Positions 50,235 to 60,094 of a stretch of DNA of 64,000 nt are shown here, one piece after another. Location of the stretch: NCBI RefSeq assembly GCF_002287505.1, contig NZ_CP019688.1, positions 2,096,674 to 2,160,673 on the forward strand. Reading direction: 5' to 3'. The translations under genes and the position numbers were made by a program. Each line of letters starts with the position of its first letter. The stretch's first letter is position 1. This stretch comes from Corynebacterium glaucum (lineage in GTDB: Bacteria; Actinomycetota; Actinomycetes; Mycobacteriales; Mycobacteriaceae). A model generated the notes under the pieces. The model was not told where the DNA came from, ran no database searches, and saw nothing but the letters and a program-made list of their open reading frames with translations.

Positions 50235-51689
50235 CTAGAGGATCTCGCCGGGGGTGTAGTCGGCGGCGTTCGGGTGGGCGTCGACAAGCTTTTGCACCCG
50301 CTCCAGCACGCGATCGACCTGCGACTCTGCGGCCCCGATGAAGGCGTGGCGATCGCTGAGCGCCTCCTCGAGCTGAGTCTGATCCAGCGGGAGGCGGTCG
50401 TCGGCAGCGAGGCGCTCAATGAGGTTCTGCTCCGCGCCGTTTTCGCGCATGTCCAGCGCCATGGACACAGCGTGTTCCTTGATCACCTCGTGGGCGGTTT
50501 CGCGGCCCACCCCCGCGCGCACCGACGCCATCAGGATGCGGGTGGTGGCGAGGAACGGCAGGTAGCGGTCAAGCTCTCGGTTGATCATCGCCGGGAACGC
50601 GCCGAACTCGTCGAGCACGGTGAGCATGGTTTCCAGCTGGCCGTCGATGGCGAAGAAGGCATCCGGCAGCGCCACGCGGCGCACCACGGAGCAGAACACG
50701 TCGCCCTCGTTCCACTGCTGGCCGGCGAGATCCGCCACCATAGTGAGGTAGCCGCGCAGGATGACCTGGAAGCCGCCGACGCGCTCGCAAGAACGCGCGT
50801 TCATCTTGTGCGGCATCGCGGACGAGCCAACTTGGCCTTCCTTGAAACCTTCGGTGACGGTCTCGTTGCCGGCCATCAGGCGGATCGTGGTGGCCAGCGA
50901 GGACGGACCCGCGCCGAGCTGCACCAGCGCGCTTACCGCATCGAGGTCCAGCGAACGCGGGTAAACCTGGCCGACTGAATCGAAGACCCGCTCAAAGCCC
51001 AGGCCCCCGGCAATGCCGCGCTCTAGGCCAGCGAGCTTCTCCTCGTCGCCGCCCATCAGGTCAAGCATGTCCTGCGCGGTACCCATCGGGCCTTTGATGC
51101 CGCGCAGCGGGTAGCGGCCCAACAGCTCTTCGATGCGCTCAACAGCGACAAGGATCTCATCAGCCGCAGAGGCGAAGCGCTTGCCCAGCGTGGTCGCCTG
51201 CGCGGCGACGTTGTGGGAGCGGCCCGCCATCACCAGCGTCTTATACTCGCCCGCGCGGTTGCCCACCGCTTTCAGCAGCGCGATCGCTTTATCGCGGGCG
51301 AGCTCCAGCGAGCGCACGATCTGCAGCTGCTCGACGTTTTCGGTGAGGTCGCGGGACGTCATGCCCTTGTGGATCTCTTCGTGGCCCGCAAGCGCGTTGA
51401 ACTCCTCGATGCGCGCCTTCACGTCGTGGCGGGTGACGCGCTCGCGCTCCGCGATCGATTCCAGATCCACCTGGTCGATCACAGCCTCGTAGGCGGCAAT
51501 TGCCTCGGCCGGGATCTCCACGCCAAGCTCGGCCTGGGCCTTCATCACCGCGATCCACAGCTGGCGCTCGAGCACGATCTTGTGCTCCGCGCTCCACAGC
51601 GTCGCCATCTCCGGCGAGGCGTAGCGGTTGGACAGGACGTTGGCGTTAGCAGGCTTGGCAGGCTTGGCAGACGTAGGCGCGTTAGACAT
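50235..51689 (-). CDS. purB: Adenylosuccinate lyase
   Basis: 484 residues, slightly longer than usual because of an N-terminal Ala/Pro-rich tail ([16 protein letters not shown]). Fumarase-superfamily blocks: [36 protein letters not shown] and the flexible-loop signature [10 protein letters not shown]. It acts twice in purine synthesis (SAICAR and adenylosuccinate cleavage). Its start is 8 bases inside the end of purD, so the two are coupled. Confidence 0.96.
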   Translation of the reverse strand: MSNAPTSAKPAKPANANVLSNRYASPEMATLWSAEHKIVLERQLWIAVMKAQAELGVEIPAEAIAAYEAVIDQVDLESIAERERVTRHDVKARIEEFNALAGHEEIHKGMTSRDLTENVEQLQIVRSLELARDKAIALLKAVGNRAGEYKTLVMAGRSHNVAAQATTLGKRFASAADEILVAVERIEELLGRYPLRGIKGPMGTAQDMLDLMGGDEEKLAGLERGIAGGLGFERVFDSVGQVYPRSLDLDAVSALVQLGAGPSSLATTIRLMAGNETVTEGFKEGQVGSSAMPHKMNARSCERVGGFQVILRGYLTMVADLAGQQWNEGDVFCSVVRRVALPDAFFAIDGQLETMLTVLDEFGAFPAMINRELDRYLPFLATTRILMASVRAGVGRETAHEVIKEHAVSMALDMRENGAEQNLIERLAADDRLPLDQTQLEEALSDRHAFIGAAESQVDRVLERVQKLVDAHPNAADYTPGEIL

Positions 51690-52956
51690 GGTCCTCATTA
51701 TCCACCACGGCAATCGCGCCCTCGATGGCTGCTCGCGCAATGTCGGAGCGGTAGAACGACCCCGGCAGCCCAATCTGCTCGATCTCGGCGTACGCGTTGG
51801 ACACCGCTTCCTCCAGCGTCTCGCCTTGGCCAAGCACGTTGAGCACGCGCCCGCCCGCGGACACGTAGTGTCCATCGCGCTGCGCAGTTCCAGCGTGCAG
51901 CACCTTCGACGGGTCGTCGAGGTTTTCGCCCGTGATCACGTCGCCGGTCTGGGCGGCCTGCGGGTAGCCTCCCGCAGCCAGCACCACGGTGGCGGCGTAT
52001 CCCGGCTTCCAGGTCAGCGATGGCAGTTGGGCGAGGCGTCGACAAGCAACTGCTTCTAACACCTCGCCGAGTGGGGTTTCCAGCAAGCTGAGCACCGCCT
52101 GGGTCTCCGGGTCACCGAAGCGGGCGTTGAACTCGACGACTGCCGGGCCCGAGCGGCCCCACGCGGCGCCGACATACAAAAGGCCGTGGTATGGAATGCC
52201 GCGCGCGACCATCTCGCGGGCGACCGGCTCGGCAATCTCGGCGACAATGCGCTGGGCACCATCCTCCGGCAGCCACGGCAGCGGCGTGTACGCGCCCATG
52301 CCGCCGGTGTTCGGGCCCTCATCGTTGTCGTGCGCGCGCTTGTGATCCTGCGCAGGCAGCAGCGGCACGACGGTCTCGCCGTCAACCAGGCAGAACAAGC
52401 TCACCTCGGGGCCTTCGAGAAAGCTCTCGAAGAGCACCGGGTTGCCCGCGGCGATCACGGCCTCAGCATGGGCCATTGCTTCTCGACGGTCTTCCGTGAC
52501 CACGACCCCCTTGCCTCCGGCCAGACCGTCGTCCTTGACCACGTAGGGCGCCTGATATTCGTCGAGGGCGGCGTCGATCTCCTCTGCGGTTTCGATGCGG
52601 GTCGCGGAGGCGGTGAGCACGCCCGCGGCTGCCATGACCTCCTTGGCAAACGCCTTCGAACCCTCGAGCTGGGCGGCGGCCTCGCTCGGGCCGAAGACGT
52701 TGATGCCGGCTGCTTCGAGTGCGTCTGCGGCGCCTGCCACCAGTGGGATCTCCGGGCCGATGACCACGAGTTCGGCGTCGATGTCCTGTGCGAGCTTGAG
52801 GATGGCTTGCGGGTCGGCCACGTCCACCTCGCGGACCGTGGCGAGCGTTGCCATACCGGCGTTGCCCGGCGCGACCGTGAGCTCGTGCTGGTACCCGGAA
52901 AGGCCTGTGAGCAGGGCGTGTTCCCGGCCGCCCGAACCGATGACAAGGATGCGCAT
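51682..52956 (-). CDS. purD: Phosphoribosylamine-glycine ligase
   Basis: 424 residues. N-terminal [15 protein letters not shown] (Rossmann), ATP-grasp core [24 protein letters not shown] and [14 protein letters not shown]. It makes GAR. The ATG at 52956 has a TAAATT box 7 bases upstream; an earlier in-frame start exists but lacks support. Upstream gene of a purD-purB pair; divergent from the HIT gene. Confidence 0.97.
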   Translation of the reverse strand: MRILVIGSGGREHALLTGLSGYQHELTVAPGNAGMATLATVREVDVADPQAILKLAQDIDAELVVIGPEIPLVAGAADALEAAGINVFGPSEAAAQLEGSKAFAKEVMAAAGVLTASATRIETAEEIDAALDEYQAPYVVKDDGLAGGKGVVVTEDRREAMAHAEAVIAAGNPVLFESFLEGPEVSLFCLVDGETVVPLLPAQDHKRAHDNDEGPNTGGMGAYTPLPWLPEDGAQRIVAEIAEPVAREMVARGIPYHGLLYVGAAWGRSGPAVVEFNARFGDPETQAVLSLLETPLGEVLEAVACRRLAQLPSLTWKPGYAATVVLAAGGYPQAAQTGDVITGENLDDPSKVLHAGTAQRDGHYVSAGGRVLNVLGQGETLEEAVSNAYAEIEQIGLPGSFYRSDIARAAIEGAIAVVDNEDHV

Positions 52957-52987
52957 GGGTTCAAATTTACAGGTAGCGTTGGGCGTC
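52957..52987. promoter_or_regulatory. Compact divergent promoter: purD-purB and HIT gene
   Basis: 31 bases between start codons. Minus-strand TAAATT (52964-52969) is 7 bases from purD; plus-strand TAGCGT (52974-52979) is 8 bases from the HIT gene. Confidence 0.55.
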
Positions 52988-53398
52988 ATGAGCACAGTAT
53001 TCAGCAAGATCATCAACGGCGAGCTGCCCGGCCGGTTTGTCTACCGCGACGAGACCGTGGCCGCGTTCTTGACCATCTCGCCTGTGGCGTACGGCCACAC
53101 GCTGGTCGTGCCGGTCGAAGAGGTGGATAAGTGGACCGACCTCTCGCCGGAGCTGTGGGCGCACCTGAACGAGGTTGCGCAGAACGTGGGCCGAGCCATT
53201 ATCGACGTCTTCGGTACCGAGCGCGCCGGCTACCTGATCGCCGGCTTCGAGGTGCCGCACGCGCACATCCACGTCTTTCCCGCCAATGACATGTCGGGCT
53301 ACGACCTGTCCACCGCGATGGATCCGGACTCGGTCGACGAAGCGAAGATGGACGAGGCGGCTACGCGGCTTCGCGAGGCAGTGGAAGCGACAGCGTAA
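52988..53398 (+). CDS. HIT-family hydrolase
   Basis: 136 residues. The histidine triad is [10 protein letters not shown] (about 96-105). [18 protein letters not shown] and [15 protein letters not shown] are typical of bacterial Hint-like purine nucleotide phosphoramidases. A TAGCGT box lies 8 bases before the ATG. Its last 38 bases overlap the end of the convergent phoS gene. Confidence 0.92.
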   Translation: MSTVFSKIINGELPGRFVYRDETVAAFLTISPVAYGHTLVVPVEEVDKWTDLSPELWAHLNEVAQNVGRAIIDVFGTERAGYLIAGFEVPHAHIHVFPANDMSGYDLSTAMDPDSVDEAKMDEAATRLREAVEATA

Positions 53399-54740
53399 AC
53401 GTCGAACCCTTGCCTGGCGCGGTTTCCACGCTGACCGTGCCGTCGTGCTGCTCGATGATGGACTTCACAATCGCCAGGCCCAACCCCGAGCCGCCGGTGG
53501 CGCGGGTGCGTGAAGTGTCTGCGCGGTAGAAGCGGTCGAAGATGTGCTCGGCATCCTCCTGGCTCATGCCGACGCCGTCGTCGGCGATGTCGATGGACAG
53601 CCGGTCAAGGTTGTCGCGCAGGGTAATCGTGACCACCGCGTCCTCGCCGGCGTGTTTGAACGCGTTGGTAATCAGGTTGAGCAGCACCTGGTGCAGGCGG
53701 TCGGGGTCGCCGTCGACCACCGGCTGGCGGGTGCAGTCGTGGTTGATGTTGACCACCCGGCCAGGAAAGGCCGCCTTCGCCGTGCTGGCGGCTGTGGTTA
53801 CAGTGCCGAGCATGTCCACCGGCCGTTTCTCCAGACGCGCACCCTCCGCGCGGGTGAGCGCGAGCAGATCCTCCACCAGCAGCTGCATGCGGGCGGATTC
53901 CTCCTCGATCTTGTTCAGCACCATGTCCGCGTCCGGGGCCATGCCGGTGCGGTAGAGCTCCGCGTACCCGCGCACGCTGGTGAGCGGGGTGCGCAGTTCG
54001 TGGGAGGCGTCGCCGACGAAGCGGCGCATTTGCTCCTCTTTCGCTTCTGCTTCCGTCACCGTGTCCTGCAGCTGGGTGACCATGGTGTTCACCGCGTATG
54101 AGAGCTTGCCCACTTCGGTGTCGCGGGACCACGAGGGGATGCGCCGGTCTTGGTCGCCTCCCGCAATTGCCAGGGCGGTGCGCTCCACTTCACGTAGGGG
54201 CGCAAGCGCGTTCGCGACTTGGCGGCGCCCAATGAGGATGATCGCCAACGTCGCCAAGAGCCCGATGGCTCCTTCCGTAAGTGCGAGACCGGTGAGCGTG
54301 CGTCGCTCCGCGTCGAGCTTTTTGGCCACCATGCGCACGGTGCCGTTGGATTCCTCGCGGGCCATCGCGCGCCATTGTCGGTTGAACTCAGAGCCTGTGA
54401 CCGAGCCGATGGTTTGTGCCTTGTCAAAGTCGCTCAGCTGCTCGTAGTCAGGCGGCGTAGTCGAGGTGATGGGCTCGAAGGAGCCGTACTCCGGGCGCCA
54501 GATCATCTGGTGGAAATCGCTCGGGGCGCCGTAGCTGGGGATCAGCGGCGCGGACTGGCCCACCCACGTGTCCAGCCCGTCTTTGAGCTGCTCGTCCACC
54601 CGCTGGTACAGGAAGCTGCGCATCAGGAAGAACACGAAAGTGAAGCTGATCAGCATCGCCAGCGCGGCGGTGAGCACCACGAGCGTCACCAGCCGTTTCT
54701 GCAGCGGCTTGCGCACGGAGTAGACGGAAGGGGAGGGCAT
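53361..54740 (-). CDS. phoS: Sensor histidine kinase, phosphate response (PhoS)
   Basis: 459 residues. Two membrane helices (about 17-40 and 150-172) enclose an extracellular sensor domain of about 110 residues, then HAMP, a dimerisation helix with the phosphoacceptor in ASHELRTPLTSVRGYAEL, and an HATPase domain (NLITNAFKHA, DDGVGM, GGSGLGLAIVKSI). It pairs with the response regulator upstream; the PhoSR identity rests on gene context and sequence resemblance. It overlaps the HIT gene at its 3' end by 38 bases. Confidence 0.88.
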   Translation of the reverse strand: MPSPSVYSVRKPLQKRLVTLVVLTAALAMLISFTFVFFLMRSFLYQRVDEQLKDGLDTWVGQSAPLIPSYGAPSDFHQMIWRPEYGSFEPITSTTPPDYEQLSDFDKAQTIGSVTGSEFNRQWRAMAREESNGTVRMVAKKLDAERRTLTGLALTEGAIGLLATLAIILIGRRQVANALAPLREVERTALAIAGGDQDRRIPSWSRDTEVGKLSYAVNTMVTQLQDTVTEAEAKEEQMRRFVGDASHELRTPLTSVRGYAELYRTGMAPDADMVLNKIEEESARMQLLVEDLLALTRAEGARLEKRPVDMLGTVTTAASTAKAAFPGRVVNINHDCTRQPVVDGDPDRLHQVLLNLITNAFKHAGEDAVVTITLRDNLDRLSIDIADDGVGMSQEDAEHIFDRFYRADTSRTRATGGSGLGLAIVKSIIEQHDGTVSVETAPGKGSTFTLSLPLPREAA

Positions 54741-54762
54741 GGCGTTAACGGGCTGTTGCGGT

Positions 54763-55470
54763 TTAGGAGCGCGGCGTCCTCAGCACGTAGCCCACACCGC
54801 GCACGGTGTGAATCAGCGGAACGTCGCCGGTGTCGATCTTACGGCGCAGGTAGGAGATGTAAGACTCGACCACGTTGCCGTCACCGCCGAAGTCGTAGTG
54901 CCACACATTATCCAAGATCTTGGCCTTGGACACCACGACCTCCGCGTTAAGCATGAGGTAGCGCAGCAGGTTGAACTCGGTCGGCGAAAGCTCCACGATC
55001 TCGCCGGCCTTGGTCACCTCGTGGGTCTCGTCGTTCAGCGTCAGGTCGGCGTAGCGCAGGGTGGCGTCCTCGCCGCTGTCCTCGGTGACGTTTCCGCGGC
55101 GCAGAATCACGCGCAGGCGGGTGATCACCTCTTCGAGGCTGAACGGCTTGGTCACGTAGTCGTCGGCGCCGATGGTCAGGCCGTGGATGCGGTCCTCCAC
55201 GGAATCCTTCGCGGTCAGGAAGAGCACGGGACCTTCCAAGCCTTCGCCCCGCAGCTTGCCCAGCAGCTCAAAGCCATCCATGCCCGGCATCATCACGTCC
55301 AGGATGTAGGCATCCGGCTTGAAGGTGCGCGCGAGCTCGAGCGCCTCTTGTCCGGAGTTCGTGCTCTCCACATCGAACCCCTGGAATTTCAGGGAGACCG
55401 TCAAAAGCTCGACGATATTCGGCTCATCATCAACGACAAGCACCTTCACACCCTGCGGATTTTCAGCCAT
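54763..55470 (-). CDS. phoR: Response regulator, OmpR/PhoB family (PhoR)
   Basis: 235 residues. Receiver domain with VLVVDDEPN, phosphorylated Asp in YILDVMMPGMDGFELL (about residue 56) and KPFSLEE; C-terminal winged helix with DEVVVSK-like NAEVVVSKAKILDNVW and YISYLRRKID. In C. glutamicum PhoR activates pst and other phosphate genes, and pstSCAB and phoU are in this window. The ATG at 55470 has an AGGAG site. phoS follows after 22 bases. Confidence 0.88.
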   Translation of the reverse strand: MAENPQGVKVLVVDDEPNIVELLTVSLKFQGFDVESTNSGQEALELARTFKPDAYILDVMMPGMDGFELLGKLRGEGLEGPVLFLTAKDSVEDRIHGLTIGADDYVTKPFSLEEVITRLRVILRRGNVTEDSGEDATLRYADLTLNDETHEVTKAGEIVELSPTEFNLLRYLMLNAEVVVSKAKILDNVWHYDFGGDGNVVESYISYLRRKIDTGDVPLIHTVRGVGYVLRTPRS

Positions 55471-55614
55471 TACCACTCCTTTATTCAAGAACCACAGGAC
55501 ATTGAACACCCTCACGCTGAACGTTTCCTGCACACTCGCTGTACGTGTCGCGCGAAGTCAAGAGCATTTTGCTTGACGACGGTCCCCCGTTGATCCCACC
55601 CAAACGAAAAAGAG

Positions 55615-55687
55615 AGCTGGAGACGGGACTTGAACCCGCAACCTACGGTTTACAAGACCGTTGCGCTACCAATTGCGCCACTCCAGC
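55615..55687 (-). tRNA. tRNA-Thr (TGT)
   Basis: 73 bases. Acceptor GCTGGAG/CTCCAGC, D-arm GGCGCAATTGGTAGCGC, anticodon loop CTTGTAA, T-arm CGGGTTCAAGTCCCG. CCA not encoded. Confidence 0.95.
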
Positions 55688-55768
55688 AGTCGCGCTTTTT
55701 CAAGCTCGAATTAGCCTACACGGGCCCCGCACCTGCGCGAAACGGTGCCACGAGTTAGTGTGTGTCGC

Positions 55769-57229
55769 GTGGTAAATGGACTGTGGGACAGAATGCGCGG
55801 CTCGCGCCAACGCGTGGCGACAATCGACGAAGCCCGCACCTCTCCCCCACCCTCAGTCCTCGCCCCGGTCGACCTGACAGATCCCAATCAGGTGGCTGCT
55901 GTGATGATGATCGGCGCGCGCATCGGCGAGATCCTCATGGCCAACGGCACTACCTCGTCGGATGCGATTGCGCAGATTCGCACCGTGACCTCGTCGTACG
56001 GCCTGCACTACTGCCACGTCGACATCACGGTGAACACCATCACCATGAACGCCGTCATCGGCGGTAAAGACCGCACCCCGGTCACCGTCTTCCGCGTGGT
56101 CACCATGCTTTCGGAGAACTACCACAAGCTCCAGGAAGCCGACCGCCTGATCCGCTCCATCCGCGCCGGCGCCACGCGCCCCGAGATGGCGGAGAAGATC
56201 CTCGACGACATCGACCGCTCCCCGATCCCATACCGCAACACTCGCTTCCTGCTGGGCTGTGCGTTCATGGGTGCGGCGGTGTCGATCCTGCTCGGCGGCG
56301 ACCTTCTCATGGCGCTTGTCGGCGGTATCACCGCTTTCCTCATCATGGGCTTCAACAAAGTCCTCTCTCGCAACGACCTGCCGTACTTCTACCACTGCGT
56401 CCTCGGCGGCTTCATTGCCACCATCCCGGCCGCGATCTTCTACGACTTCGCCGCCTCAATCGGCCGCACGGTCGTGCCCAGCCAGGTCATTGCGTCGGGC
56501 ATTGTGGTGCTGCTCGCAGGTCTAACGTTGGTGCAATCGCTTCTCGACGGCGTGACCGGCTCCCCACTCACCGCCTCAGCGCGGTTCTTCAACACCGCGC
56601 TAAACACGGGCGGGATTGTCGCCGGCGTGGCAATGGGTCTCTACTTCACCGACATCGTCGGCGTGAGCCTGCCGCCGGTGGAAACTATGGCCCCGCGTCC
56701 CTCACTCGACGGTGTCCTGTGGCGCATTTTCGGCTCCGCCACCGCTGCCGCCGCCTTCGCGATCACCTGTTTTGCGGAACGCACCGCCATCATCGTCAGC
56801 TTCATCACCGCCGCCGCAGGTTCCGCAATGTACTACGTGTTCCTGCTGCCGTTTGGCACAGACCGCTTCCTCGCCACCGCGGCATGTGCCACCGTCGTCG
56901 GCCTTGCCGGTGGTTTGATTGCCCGCCGCCTGATGATCCCGCCGGTGATCACGGCAGTCGCCGGTGTCACCCCGTTCCTGCCAGGCTCCGGCATCTACCG
57001 CGGCATGTACGCCGTGCTGAACGAGCAGATGGTCGTGGGCATGAGCAACATCTTCTCCGCTATCGCAGTCTGCATGGCGCTCGCCGGCGGCGTGGTGTTT
57101 GGCGAGTGGCTCGCCCGCCGCATCCGCGCCCCACAGCTCTACCGCCCGTACCGGGCCATCAAGCGGATGGGCCGCGTCACCTTCCAACAGATCCGCAGGG
57201 CGGAGCGCCCGCGTCGCAAGAAGCGGTAG
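55769..57229 (+). CDS. thrE: Threonine/serine exporter ThrE
   Basis: 486 residues. N-terminal hydrolase-like region (about 30-180, GARIGEILMANGTTSSDAIAQIRTVTSSYGL) and about ten membrane helices after residue 185, with PSQVIASGIVVLLAGLTLVQSLLDGVTG and GITPFLPG-type VAGVTPFLPGSGIYRGMYA. It matches C. glutamicum ThrE along its length, which exports threonine and serine. The GTG at 55769 is chosen because a TAGTGT box (55756-55761) ends 7 bases before it; an ATG eight codons later is the alternative. Confidence 0.92.
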   Translation: MVNGLWDRMRGSRQRVATIDEARTSPPPSVLAPVDLTDPNQVAAVMMIGARIGEILMANGTTSSDAIAQIRTVTSSYGLHYCHVDITVNTITMNAVIGGKDRTPVTVFRVVTMLSENYHKLQEADRLIRSIRAGATRPEMAEKILDDIDRSPIPYRNTRFLLGCAFMGAAVSILLGGDLLMALVGGITAFLIMGFNKVLSRNDLPYFYHCVLGGFIATIPAAIFYDFAASIGRTVVPSQVIASGIVVLLAGLTLVQSLLDGVTGSPLTASARFFNTALNTGGIVAGVAMGLYFTDIVGVSLPPVETMAPRPSLDGVLWRIFGSATAAAAFAITCFAERTAIIVSFITAAAGSAMYYVFLLPFGTDRFLATAACATVVGLAGGLIARRLMIPPVITAVAGVTPFLPGSGIYRGMYAVLNEQMVVGMSNIFSAIAVCMALAGGVVFGEWLARRIRAPQLYRPYRAIKRMGRVTFQQIRRAERPRRKKR

Positions 57230-57294
57230 TTGGGCGCGCTAGACTGTCCCGAGAGTTACCTCGAGAATCACCCAGCAAAGAAAGGACCGCCCAC

Positions 57295-57684
57295 GTGCCA
57301 CCGAAGATCACCGATTCCCGCCCCGCTTCCGATGCCGTCATCGAGATGGAGGAGCAGACGGCGTCCGGTGCGCGACGGATTGTGGCCACCTACGCCGAGG
57401 ACTTCCACGATGGTGTCACCCTGATGTCCATGCTGGGCGTTGAGCCGAAGGGCTTCGTGTACAAGCGCTACAACGAGCAGCGCGAGCAGGAGCTCGCCGA
57501 GTCCGGCGACGACGCATCTGAAGAGACTACGGCAAAGAAGTCCACAAAGAAGGCTTCCAAGAAGAAGGCGACCAAGAAGGCCGCGAAAAAGACCACCAAG
57601 AAGGCGACGAAGAAGGCCACCAAGAAAACCACGAAGAAGGCCACCAAAAAGGCCGCGAAGAAGAGCTCGACCACCGAGGACTAG
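57295..57684 (+). CDS. Lysine-rich, histone H1-like C-terminal tail protein
   Basis: 129 residues. The first 80 form a small acidic domain (YAEDFHDGVTLMSMLGVEPKGFVYKRYNEQREQELAES); the last 45 are KKATKKAAKKTTKKATKK repeats, very basic, as in nucleoid-binding tails of actinobacterial proteins. It may bind DNA or RNA. GTG start at 57295 is preceded by AAAGGA. The lipoprotein gene starts one base after its stop. Confidence 0.65.
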   Translation: MPPKITDSRPASDAVIEMEEQTASGARRIVATYAEDFHDGVTLMSMLGVEPKGFVYKRYNEQREQELAESGDDASEETTAKKSTKKASKKKATKKAAKKTTKKATKKATKKTTKKATKKAAKKSSTTED

Positions 57685-57685
57685 G

Positions 57686-58144
57686 TTGAAGCGTTCCGCT
57701 CTCCTCGCCGCCGCGCTCTGCTTCCCTGCCGCCGTCACTGCGTGTTCCTCGGCGCAGCAGGAAACGTGGCAGGTTGTCGCCATCTACGCTGAGCCGGATC
57801 TGCCAGGTAACCTCCCCGCCGATGCGGCCGGCACGGTGAACGTCCGCCTCACCGACACCAAAGACACCCCCACCTTCGCCGGCACCACCCCGTGCGCAGA
57901 GGTCACCGGCACGCTAACCCAAAACGACGATGAGCAGGTCACAGCCATCGACACTGTCGAGTTCGGGGCAATTACTAACGACGACTCGTGCATCGGTGGC
58001 GCCCGACACACCCACAATCAGCTGGCTGAGCTTCTCAAGCCGGGCACCGCGATCGCAATGGCGAAACCCTCTGAAGAAGAGCTGCGCGTCGTGCTCTCGC
58101 CCGACGCAGTGAACCCGCCGAGCATCTGGCTGCGGCGCCTCTGA
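57686..58144 (+). CDS. Small lipoprotein of unknown function
   Basis: 152 residues. Signal peptide and lipobox AVTAC (Cys20). The mature part has an even beta-strand pattern with three Cys (PCAEVTG, DDSCIGG) and no recognised family. TTG start, one base after the preceding stop, which suggests co-transcription with the lysine-rich gene. Its stop abuts that of the LacI gene. Confidence 0.65.
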   Translation: MKRSALLAAALCFPAAVTACSSAQQETWQVVAIYAEPDLPGNLPADAAGTVNVRLTDTKDTPTFAGTTPCAEVTGTLTQNDDEQVTAIDTVEFGAITNDDSCIGGARHTHNQLAELLKPGTAIAMAKPSEEELRVVLSPDAVNPPSIWLRRL

Positions 58145-59119
58145 CTACACCTCAAACACGGTACTGCCGGGCACGAAGTCGGTGTCCAGGATGATGCGTT
58201 CGGGGCCGGTAGGGCGACCGTCGATAAGCGAGCGCAACATCACCCCCGCCGCCTCCCCCTTGCGCCGATTCGGCTGCAGTACGGTGGTGAGCCCGCGGAG
58301 CCTGGCTTCTTCGATGCCGTCGAAACCGGTGACCGAAAGCGTTTCGCCGAACGCCTCCAACACGCCGAGTGCCATCGAGTCCGTGGTGCACAAAACGGCC
58401 GTGAGATCCGGGTAGAGGCCGAGCAGCTCGCGCGCGCCGTCGGCGGCGGAATCCGGGTCGTTCAGGTGGCGCGTGACCACCGGCACCTCCCCCAGCACCT
58501 CCTGCGCGCCAAGGACGCGCTCGCGCTGCACCACCAGATCTGCCGAGGAGACGTCTTCAACTTCGCCGTTGTACGGCTCGGAGAACATCCGCTTCGTCAG
58601 AATCCCGACACGGCGGTGCCCGGCGCGCACCAGCGCTTCGGCCGCGGGCTTAATCGCCTTGCGGTCATCGATGCCCACAAACGGCACCTCGACATCCTTC
58701 GGCTGGTCGCACACCACCAGCGGAAGTCCCCGCGCCTGCGCATCCGCAAGCTGGGGATCTTCGCTGGGCACGGAGTAGACCACTATGCCGTCCACAATCG
58801 CGGCGTGCATGCTCGCGCCGTCGGGAATCAGCGTCAGCGAATAATCCCGAATATCCGACAATCCCGCGAGAAAGTCGACCGAGGCCTTGTCCTCGAACGC
58901 GAAGTTCAGCGCCTCAGTGAGCACTACCCCGATTGCCCCGGTCTTCTGCGTGCGCAGCGAGCGCGCCATCGGATCCGGCCCCGCGTACCCGCGCGCCTTT
59001 GCCACCGCCAGGATCCGCTCACGCAGCGCTTTCGACAGCTGCTCCGGGTTGTTGTACGCGTTGGAGACGGTCGTTCGAGACACACCAACTTCTGCGGCAA
59101 TCGAAGCAAGCGAGGGCAT
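58145..59119 (-). CDS. LacI-family transcriptional repressor
   Basis: 324 residues. N-terminal helix-turn-helix SLASIAAEVGVSRTTVSNAYNNPEQLS and hinge, then a periplasmic-binding-type sensor (about 60-320, IGVVLTEALNF, VVYSVPSED, LCTTDSMALGVLEAFG, VTGFDGIEEARLRGLTTVLQP). The ligand is likely a sugar; no sugar transport gene adjoins, so the target is unknown. A TACTAT box (59127-59132) ends 7 bases before the ATG. Confidence 0.9.
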   Translation of the reverse strand: MPSLASIAAEVGVSRTTVSNAYNNPEQLSKALRERILAVAKARGYAGPDPMARSLRTQKTGAIGVVLTEALNFAFEDKASVDFLAGLSDIRDYSLTLIPDGASMHAAIVDGIVVYSVPSEDPQLADAQARGLPLVVCDQPKDVEVPFVGIDDRKAIKPAAEALVRAGHRRVGILTKRMFSEPYNGEVEDVSSADLVVQRERVLGAQEVLGEVPVVTRHLNDPDSAADGARELLGLYPDLTAVLCTTDSMALGVLEAFGETLSVTGFDGIEEARLRGLTTVLQPNRRKGEAAGVMLRSLIDGRPTGPERIILDTDFVPGSTVFEV

Positions 59120-59146
59120 ACGGCCGATAGTAACGCGTACAGCTGC

Positions 59147-60094
59147 TTACTGATTTCCTGGCTGACGTCGCTGACGCGCGAACTCGCTGAGCACAACGCC
59201 CGCCGCGACGGAAGCGTTGAGCGACTCGACCCAGTCCACCATCGGGATGGACATGATGACGTCGCAGTTCTCGCGCACGAGGCGGGAGATGCCCTTGCCC
59301 TCGGAGCCGACGACGATGACCACCGGGTCCGTCGCCTGATCGAAGGTATCCAGGGTGTGCTCGCCGCCCGCGTCGAGGCCGACGACGACGTAGCCGTTGT
59401 CCTTGAATTCCTTGATGGTGCGGGTCAAATTCGTCGCCTTGGCCACCGGCAGACGCGCCGCAGTGCCCGCCGAGGTGCGCCACGCAACGCCCGTGACCTG
59501 CGCCGAGCGGCGCTCCGGGATGATCACGCCGTGGCCGCCAAACGCCGCCGTCGAGCGGATCACCGCGCCGAGGTTGCGCGGGTCAGTGATGTTATCCAGC
59601 ACCACGAACATGCCGGTCTCCTGGCGGTCGTTGACGCCCGCGATCAGGTCGAACACGTCCGCATACTTGTACGGCTGGATCTTCAGGCCGATGCCCTGGT
59701 GCATGCCGTTGCCGGTCATCTCATCGAGCACGCTTCGCTGCACCTCGTGCACCGGCAGGCCTTTCGAGTTCGCCAGCGTCACGGCCTCGCTGAGACGGTC
59801 GTCGTGCGCGGTGCCGAGCGCCACATACAGCGCCTCCGCCGGCACTTTCGCGTGCAGGCACTCCACGACCGGGTTGCGGCCGACGACCAGGTCCGCTTTC
59901 TCCCGCTCGTGGCGGCCCTGCGCGCGCCGCTGCTGCTCCAGTTTGCGTTTGTGCGCCGCGTGGTAGACGCGGTCCTCCGCCTTCGGGGTCGCGCCCTTGC
60001 CCTTCAGCCCGCGGCGGCGTTGCCCGCCCGAACCCTTCGTCGGGCCCTTCTTGTTCTTCTTTTGCTTATCGGGGCGCTCGTACGGCTTCGCCAT
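59147..60094 (-). CDS. rlmB: 23S rRNA 2'-O-methyltransferase RlmB (TrmH family)
   Basis: 315 residues. SPOUT fold: [30 protein letters not shown], and the C-terminal knot [44 protein letters not shown] that binds SAM. A basic 70-residue N-terminus ([17 protein letters not shown]) precedes the substrate-binding part. It methylates G2251 in E. coli. It directly follows cysS without a gap. Confidence 0.92.
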   Translation of the reverse strand: MAKPYERPDKQKKNKKGPTKGSGGQRRRGLKGKGATPKAEDRVYHAAHKRKLEQQRRAQGRHEREKADLVVGRNPVVECLHAKVPAEALYVALGTAHDDRLSEAVTLANSKGLPVHEVQRSVLDEMTGNGMHQGIGLKIQPYKYADVFDLIAGVNDRQETGMFVVLDNITDPRNLGAVIRSTAAFGGHGVIIPERRSAQVTGVAWRTSAGTAARLPVAKATNLTRTIKEFKDNGYVVVGLDAGGEHTLDTFDQATDPVVIVVGSEGKGISRLVRENCDVIMSIPMVDWVESLNASVAAGVVLSEFARQRRQPGNQ

